Shown one piece after another: positions 58,401 through 64,000 of a stretch of DNA of 64,000 bases. Each line of letters opens with the position of its first letter. Positions within the stretch are counted from its first letter, which is position 1. Made by a program: the position numbers and the translations under genes. The DNA is taken from positions 1,798,001 to 1,862,000 of the forward strand of contig JAEHOE010000002.1 of assembly GCA_016858145.1 (NCBI GenBank), read 5' to 3'. The DNA is from Edaphochlamys debaryana. Lineage: Eukaryota; Chlorophyta; Chlorophyceae; Chlamydomonadales. The notes under the pieces were generated by a model. That model was not told where the DNA came from and searched no databases. It saw nothing but the letters and a program-made list of their open reading frames with translations.

Positions 58401-59878
58401 GGGGTGGAGATGAGGGAGGGGAGGGGGAGGGGGGGTCCAAGGAGACGACGGCGCGGGCCAAGCAGGTGGGGAGGCGGGAGGGAGGGCGAGGGGAGGGATG
58501 GGGTGGAGGAGAGGGGTACAAGGCATGTGCTCATCTGCTGAATGAAGGCTGGGGCTTACGGCGGGTTTGGGCGGCGGGGGATCGGGGACCCGGTGTGGGT
58601 GCGAGCCAGGGCATGTGCTCAGGGCTTGTCAGCGGCTGTGGGTGGGTGGTAGGGGGTCCGGTTGTGCAGGGTGTGTGTGCAGGGGCTGTGAAGGGGAGGG
58701 GTGGGGTGGGGTGGGAGGGTGGGGGGTGGGGAGAGGGGAGGGGTGGGGAAAAGTATGGCGGAAGAGGCCTGTGCAGGGTGTGTGCAGGGGGCGCGCTGCA
58801 TGGTCTTGAGGAATGGTGTCGCGTCTTGGACATCTTCGATGCTTGACTTCGGTGTCCCGGTGTGCTGACACAGGACGCCAAGGCACGGGGCGGCGGTGGC
58901 GGCCCGGTGCAGACGCTGCTCGACCTGCACGGTACGTGGGACACGATACACACATGAAGAGAGGGGGGCCTAGCAAGCCAGGGTGGAGCTGGGCTGGTAG
59001 CAGTCGTAGTGGAGCTAGGGGCGCGCAGGCAGGCTGCTAGCGGTGCAGGTACCGGTTATGGTGCGCTGACCGTCGTGTCCCTGTTCCGCATCTGGCCTGC
59101 GCAGGCAATGGCAACCCCGTGTCCATTCCCGAGGACGAGAAGCTCTGGGGCATGGCCGAGTGAGTGCTGCCACGCAGCTCCGCCAATCCTGAGCGCGTCC
59201 GCCTTTGTCCCGCACCTGCCCATCCCCACGCCCCGTCTACCTGCCCCTCTTCCCATCCTCCCACCGCCTCTCTCCGCCTTCCCTCCTCTCTCACTCGCCT
59301 TCTTTCCCCGCTCCCGTCTGGCCCCTCTGCCCGGCCCGACGCCCTGACTAACTACTGCCCACTTCCCATCCTCTCACCGCCTCTCCCCCTTCTCTCCCCT
59401 GCACCCCCCAGGTCCAACTTCCGCACCATGGACTTCCTGTACTGCCCCACCTTCGAGCAGAGCCTGGCGCGCGTCACCAAGAGCGTGGTGGCCATACAGC
59501 GCTTCTGGGCCGCCATCCGCGCGCGCCGCCTGTCCCACTACGTGTCGGGGTCCTCCTCCTACGCCCAGGTGCGCAGGGGCTGCGGGGCAGGCGGCAGGGG
59601 CTAGAGCGGGGAAGGTTGAGGTAGTTTGGGGCAGGTGCTGGGGTGCGGGGTTGAATCGTTGTAGAGAGCGAGGCCTGCCAGGCTTGGGAAGGGGAGGGCT
59701 GGGGTGTAGAACCCGTGCGGTTCTGCACTCCGGTTGAGCGCCATTTTATTTTTTGTGATGAATCTGAGAATCTGAAGCGCAACCGGCATGGGCAGGCGTT
59801 GACGTTTCCTCTGCCCTCCAACCCCGCCCCCGGCAGGAGTCTTCGATGGGGGAGTCCACGAGCGCCTCTATGGCGTAA
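46437..59878 (+). CDS. Large leucine-rich-repeat protein with C-terminal IQ motif, 29 exons
   Basis: Exons (6372 nt, 2123 aa): 46437-47594, 47838-47996, 48307-49197, 49526-49792, 50023-50460, 50643-50799, 51047-51333, 51623-51753, 52050-52211, 52475-52522, 52691-52812, 52990-53143, 53316-53448, 53628-53788, 54093-54269, 54643-54780, 55036-55162, 55361-55462, 55647-55726, 55867-56005, 56244-56603, 56840-57079, 57249-57392, 57870-58010, 58250-58393, 58874-58931, 59105-59159, 59412-59568, 59837-59878. The N-terminal 780 residues are Ser/Pro/Gly-rich. About 780-1190 is an LRR block of ribonuclease-inhibitor type (NLVRLCLGGNKLHDQ, TLRDLDLRRCGLSDFGGAAL, GLRELVLANNGFQDVDG). About 1270-1600 has two FNGQPL/VNGRPV modules (SLTLCDISVNGRPV, FINWLNASFNGQPLDRAGL). 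Then follow Pro-rich, Lys/Gly-rich and helical parts and an IQ motif (IQRFWAAIRARR, 2086-2097) likely to bind calmodulin. No known family is recognised. Exon 23 appears to use a GC donor. The start ATG is the first in frame but unproven. Confidence 0.85.
47624..47757 (+). repeat. Two identical 36-bp direct repeats in LRR-gene intron 1
   Basis: GGCCGTGGGGAAAGGCAGAG and the following 16 bases are identical at 47624-47659 and 47722-47757 (offset 98). Confidence 0.92.
51408..51498 (+). repeat. (GGGGT)n array, about 18 units, sense-strand G-quadruplex potential
   Basis: A nearly perfect 5-bp GGGGT array inside LRR-gene intron 7 (51334-51622). It is on the sense strand, so the pre-mRNA would carry it. 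Confidence 0.95.
51928..51964 (+). repeat. Duplicate of acceptor plus start of exon 9, inside LRR-gene intron 8
   Basis: ACAGGATCATTCTCGACGGC followed by ATACAGGCAATGGAGCC resembles the real acceptor and exon 9 start at 52046-52083 (ACAGGATCATTCTGGACGGC, ATGGAGGCCATGAGCC). The copy would read RIILDGIQAMEP against RIILDGMEAMSR in the exon. Confidence 0.85.
54318..54417 (+). repeat. 15-bp intronic minisatellite (GGTTGCGGAGGGAGG)
   Basis: Six full copies plus a degenerate one in LRR-gene intron 15, starting about 50 bp after the exon 15 donor. Confidence 0.93.
55151..55205 (+). other. 12-bp inverted repeat spanning a 5' splice site
   Basis: GTGTCGTACGAG (55151-55162, the last 12 coding bases of LRR-gene exon 17) is the exact reverse complement of CTCGTACGACAC (55194-55205) in the following intron. 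A hairpin would place the GTGCGT donor just inside the loop. Confidence 0.85.
57190..57236. repeat. CACGATC/CACGATTC short tandem repeat in intron 22
   Basis: Seven-to-eight-base units (TTCACGATCCACGATCCACG and onward) just upstream of the exon 23 acceptor. The AT content is higher than in neighbouring introns. Confidence 0.8.
57651..57690 (+). repeat. Duplicate of acceptor plus start of exon 24, inside intron 23
   Basis: CCCAGCTCTCTCAAGTCATG and then CGCACGGTGCACT match the real exon 24 border at 57866-57898 with one change in the coding part (LSQVMRTVH retained). A shorter remnant, GGTGCACTCCTCCTGATGCC, lies at about 57544-57563. Confidence 0.9.
57718..57866 (+). repeat. 9-bp polypyrimidine minisatellite (TTCCCCCCC), about 15 copies
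   Basis: It lies directly upstream of the exon 24 acceptor and after the duplicated exon border at 57651-57690. The frame through it (FPP repeats) is not considered coding. Confidence 0.93.
58436..58474 (+). repeat. Duplicate of exon 25 end plus donor, inside intron 25
   Basis: CCAAGGAGACGACGGCGCGG and then GCCAAGCAGGTGGGGAGG repeat the exon 25 border at 58368-58403 with a 3-base insertion (ACG). The GTGGGG donor is retained. Confidence 0.92.
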
Positions 59879-61600
59879 AGCTAGGGACGTGGAACAACGG
59901 GGGGAGGCGGGGAGCCCTCGCTGGTCGCCTTGGGGCGCCCGCTGGCCGCTTGGTTGCGGCAAGCACTCACGCGTCTCGCGGGGCTCTGGTGGGCACAGGG
60001 CGCCTCTCGAGGGCGCCTCTTGCCCGACTTCCTCCCGGCTTCGGTGAGCGCGTAACAAGGGATGGGGGTGTATTGTTGTGGCTGACCGGAGGCAGGGCCT
60101 CACCCTCTGCGCATCTGACGACAGAACATAGAACGCAATCAATGGCATCCTCAGTGCTTGTGCCTGCATGGCTTGGGGGATCTGACACGGTCGGTTTGGG
60201 CGGTGGAGCGAGGGCTTGAGGCGTTTAGGCTTGAATGCTGAACGCTTCCAAGCAAACTAGTCGTGGGGTGGGCGGTTGACATCTTGTGGTTGCGGAGCCC
60301 GGGTCGGTGCATCCAGGGTTGTCGAGAGCATTTCTGAAATGGCCTGGCCTAAGTGTACAGCACTGACACGCACCAGCACTTGGCGGGCTTGAAATCCGCC
60401 CCGGAGCCCGTGTGCGCTGGTGGCCCCTAATTATGAGTACCGTAATGCAGCATTGGAAGGGCAAGGGAGTCTGACATCTGGGGACATTTGGGCCCCCTGC
60501 TCCCTCGGTGGCTGGCCGTTGAGCGTTGACGGATGTGGTCCGTTGACGTGTGGCACGCTGGCGTGGATCCTAGCGGTGTGCGGGCCAGTGGGATTCCGGC
60601 GGGGGGCAGGCGGCACTGGGTCATATGTAATGGGGGGCAGCCGTGGCATTTGTCGGCGTGACCCCCCCCCCCGTGACCCCTCCAACTTCCCAGCCACCAT
60701 ACGGGGGCCCCCTTTAATCTGCAGAGCGTCGCTTTCAGTTGGGGGCGGTCATGGTTAGAGGCTGGCCCAGCCCCGTGCACGCGGTGCAGCTGGCTGCGGG
60801 TTCTTGGGCTAGCCTCACGTTGTCGTCCCTGGCAGGGGGATGCACCACACGACAGAAGGCCAGGCGCAGAGGGGCACAGGCTATGCGATGGATAGTGGCC
60901 GCCGGCCCAAGCTCCCTTGCTCTGTCGCCCCATCGTCGTTTGATACAGGCCCCCCACGTGATCTAGCCGCAAGTACACTGGGCCCTGGGGGGTAAAGGCC
61001 TCCTGGGAGCGAGGGAGGGGGCGTCCCACGGCAGGGACCAGGGGTGGCAGGGACCGGGGACCGGGGACGTGAGCGGCGCCGTTTAGCGCTGGCAGGTGAT
61101 GCGGTAGGCAAGGCCGATACGGCGACGTTAAGCTCCGTATAGGAATGTTGCCTGCTGGGGCGAGCGGGGCAGCGGGGCGACGTGTGTTCCCCGTTCCCCG
61201 CCCAGCCCCCCGCTCCTCCCAGCCGGTCACGGCGCGACCAGGGTCCCCTCGCAGCAGACGCGCCCCGAAGCGATACCGGCTTGTTCACACACATGCCCCA
61301 CGCAGGCCAAAGGCGGTTTGCACCAGGCTTCCGTTGCAATCGGCCATTGCTACACCCCGCCATCTTGCGTTTAGCAGGCGCGGTGCCCTTGCACGACTGC
61401 GTAAATCCTTGCCTTTTCGTGTGCCTCGCAGGGCGAACGGCAGGGCTCAAGGACCCCCCATTTAGACGTACGACATTCAGGTCGCGCGCCAAACCGTCTG
61501 TGAGACCTTGGGGCATACTCAAAACACACAGTTCATAGCCCAGTGTTCTGATGAGCAGCCCTTGATAGATAGCAGCTCTATACACCACAGACGCGTCAAC
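59879..61600. other. Intergenic: LRR-gene 3'UTR and TM9SF promoter
   Basis: No coding exon recognised. TGTAA at 60626-60630 could end the LRR transcript (3'UTR about 750 nt). The TM9SF 5'UTR should precede 61601; CTCTATACACC at about 61577 is a weak TATA-like element close to the ATG. Short G-rich repeats (GGGACCGGGGACCGGGGAC) lie near 61045. Confidence 0.55.
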
Positions 61601-64000
61601 ATGGCGCGCTTGGCGCTAGCCCTGCTGGCCACCTGCGGCCTCCTGGTGCAGTCAGCGCTCGGCTTTTACCTGCCCGGCGTTGCGCCCCAGGACTTTAAGA
61701 AGGTGCGCCAGAACAGCACGCGCAGCTTCAGCCGGAGGCCGAAGAACAGCCGATCACCCGAGTGCTTGCCTGGGGCGCGCAGAAAGACGTGCTGTTCCTC
61801 AAGGTCAACAAGCTTTCGTCTATCAAGAACCAGCTGCCATATGAGTACTACTCGCTGCCCTACTGCCGGCCGGAGAAGATCGTGCAGTCCGCGGAGAACC
61901 TGGGCGAGGTGTTGCGTGGGGACCGCATCGAGAACTCCCTCTACCAGGTGCGTCTGCTGCTCCTGGGGACCTGGCGGGGCCGCTGGTGACGCGCTGAGCC
62001 CGCTACATGCAGATTCAAATGAGGGTCGACGAGCAATGCAAGGTGCTCTGTCGCATCGAGTCCCTCAGCAGCGCGCAGGCTAAGGCCTTCCGCTCGAAGG
62101 TGGAGGACGACTACCGGGTCAACATGTAGGCGACGCTGGGAGGGGCGTTGGGGCCAGAACACTGCTGAAAACGCGCCCCGTTGCGCAGGATCCTGGACAA
62201 CCTGCCAGTGGCTATGGTTAAGATGCGCAAGGACGAGTCCACTGGGACGCTCGTTAAGACGTACGAGCGTGGCTTCCCCGTGGGCTTCAAGGCCTCGCTG
62301 GAGGTGCGCCCGGAACCATGCGCAAATGTGCAGCTCGGGACGCGCTCTTGTGCACTCGCTGACGACTACGCTGCACCCTATGTGCCGTGCAGGGCCAGAC
62401 GGAGGTTAAGTTCTTCCTCCACAACCACCTGCGCTTCACTATCCTTTACCATAAGGATGCCCAGACCGACCTGGCCCGCATTGTGGGCTTTGAGGTGGAG
62501 CCCTTCAGCGTTAAGCACGACTACGAGGCCCCCTGGGATAAGGCCAGCCCCATCCTGAACACCTGCAACCCGGGCCGTATGATCTATGTCACGCACAACC
62601 TGCCTCCCCAGCCCGTGGCGGAGGGCACGGAGGTCATCTTCTCGTACGATGTCAAGTTCGTGGTAGGTAGCTCAAGCAGCTGAGCAGGAGTGCGAGGGGG
62701 GGGGCTAGGCTGAGGGTTGAAGTGGGCACGGGGGCCTGGCCTGCTTCGGGCCGTGACCAACCACCGCCTGGCCTTCACGGCCCTCCCCTTTCGTCCTTAC
62801 AGGCCAGCGAGATTCGTTGGGCCTCCCGTTGGGACACCTACCTGCTGATGATGGACGACCAGATTCACTGGTTCTCGATCATCAACTCTGTCATGATTGT
62901 CCTGTTCCTCTCGGGCATGGTGCGTCAGGGGGCCGGGGCATGTGACGGGGACTTCGGGAGCTGCTTGGGGCGCGGGCAGCTTGCAAACAAACCAGAGGCA
63001 TCGTTTGACGGGAGCGGGTGTGCTGTTCCCTCAGGTTGCCATGATTATGATGCGCACTCTCAACCGTGATATCACCAAGTACAACCAGCTGGAGGCTGCT
63101 GATGACGCTCAGGAGGAGACCGGCTGGAAGCTGGTGAGCCAGCTGACGGGGCGTCTGGGGGTTGAGGGCTGCTGGGACAGGGTGGCACGTTTCCAGCGAC
63201 GGCGCGGCGGGCGGGCCTAGCGTATTGAAGGCCAAGGCTGTGAAGCAACTCCTTGCTCCAAGCTCTCTTGCTGAAGCCCTGGTGTCACCCCCCCTCCCCT
63301 CCACGCCCACAGGTGCACGGCGATGTCTTCCGCCCGCCTACTCAGGCGTCGCTGCTGGCCAGCTACATCGGCACTGGTGTGCAGCTGTTCGGCATGAGCC
63401 TGGTCACCATGACCTTCGCTCTGCTGGGCTTCCTGTCCCCTGCCAACCGTGGTGGCCTGATGACCGCCATGCTTATGATGTTCGTGTTTATGGGCCTGTT
63501 CGCGGGTTACTTCTCGTCCCGCCTCTACAAGAGCTTCCGTGGCGAGGAGTGGAAGAAGACCACTCTGCGCACCGCGCTCATGTTCCCTGGCGTGTCCTTC
63601 CTGGTCTTCTTCATGCTGAACCTGCTCATCTGGGGCCAGCGCTCGTCGGGTGCCGTTCCCTTCGGCACCCTCTTCGCGCTCTGCTTCCTGTGGTTCGGCA
63701 TCTCCGTGCCGCTGGTGTTCGTGGGCTCGTACTTTGGCTACAAAAAGCCGGCTGCTGAGGACCCCGTCCGCACCAACAAGATCCCTCGCCAGATCCCTGA
63801 GCAGCCGTGGTACATGAACCCCGTGTTCTCGTGCCTCGTGGGCGGCGTGCTGCCCTTCGGCGCCGTCTTCATTGAGCTGTTCTTCATCCTCACCTCCATG
63901 TGGCTGCACCAGTTCTACTACCTCTTCGGTTTCCTGGCCCTGGTGTTCGTCATCCTCATCATCACCTGCGCTGAGATCACGATCGTGCTGTGCTACTTCC
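61601..64000 (+). CDS. Transmembrane 9 superfamily (EMP70) protein, 3' end outside window
   Basis: Exons 61601-61702, 61783-61947, 62013-62125, 62189-62303, 62393-62662, 62803-62919, 63035-63133 and 63313 to beyond 64000, all in phase. TM9SF proteins are nine-span Golgi/endosomal membrane proteins with a large lumenal N domain. Seen: signal peptide [20 protein letters not shown], then FYLPGVAP at the mature start, [65 protein letters not shown], the first span ([18 protein letters not shown]), then HGDVFRPP and several further spans including [19 protein letters not shown] and a [19 protein letters not shown] segment near the edge. About 590 residues are visible. The C-terminal KxD/E sorting signal cannot be checked. 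Confidence 0.96.

Noticed and set aside
36226..64000. Functional cluster of endomembrane genes (COG8, RHD3-like, TM9SF)
   Set aside because: A large unrelated LRR gene intervenes, orientations differ, and these are single-copy housekeeping genes; proximity by chance is sufficient.

Overview
The window is nuclear DNA of a green alga, most likely a volvocine/Chlamydomonadales chlorophyte. The evidence is strong GC richness, dense short GT-AG introns with C-rich acceptors and GTGAG/GTGGG donors, TGTAA poly(A) signals after several genes, long CAG/Ala/Gly/Pro-rich coding tracts, and a plastid-targeted PSII factor (Psb28) encoded in the nucleus. For most genes I rebuilt exon chains by hand from splice signals, reading phase and open frames. 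Ten complete models close in frame from ATG to stop; the SMC5-like and TM9SF genes are partial.

Layout. 1-509: three minus-strand tRNA genes, two tRNA-Asp(GTC) copies in a 257-bp-offset duplication (each with a 20-nt intron) and one tRNA-Glu(CTC). 1173-4114 (-): N-terminal part of an SMC5-like ATPase, not completed inside the window. 4587-12661 (+): 13-exon gene for a 1413-aa protein with a CBP60-like N-terminal region and a Gln/Pro/His-rich repeat tail. 14411-15469 (-): 86-aa, probably mitochondrial membrane protein. 15760-16492 (+): PSB28. 17786-25820 (-): 2438-aa BRCT scaffold with three families of repeated short motifs. 27290-29962 (+): unrecognised 369-aa protein. 32424-35341 (-): two-RRM protein of the plant CID8-13 type. 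36226-39689 (-): COG8. 39995-45391 (+): RHD3/Sey1 atlastin-like GTPase. 46437-59878 (+): 29-exon gene for a 2123-aa LRR plus IQ-motif protein. 61601-64000 (+): TM9SF (EMP70) protein, running off the right edge.

Architecture. SMC5-like/CBP60-like, 86-aa protein/PSB28 and COG8/RHD3 are head-to-head pairs with 290-470 bp between start codons. CBP60-like/86-aa protein, PSB28/BRCT and the unknown gene/RRM gene are tail-to-tail. There is no operon-like functional unit. COG8, RHD3 and TM9SF all serve the endomembrane system, but their proximity is probably coincidence.

Most interesting: (i) a BRCT protein carrying five regularly spaced hydrophobic-S/T-Q-L helices, suggesting a DNA-damage mediator scaffold; (ii) a CBP60-like fold in an alga; (iii) recurrent duplication of exon/intron borders into the adjacent intron, in two genes; (iv) GC-AG introns, a 9-nt microexon, and an SMC5-like gene whose 3' half is absent while tRNAs lie downstream.
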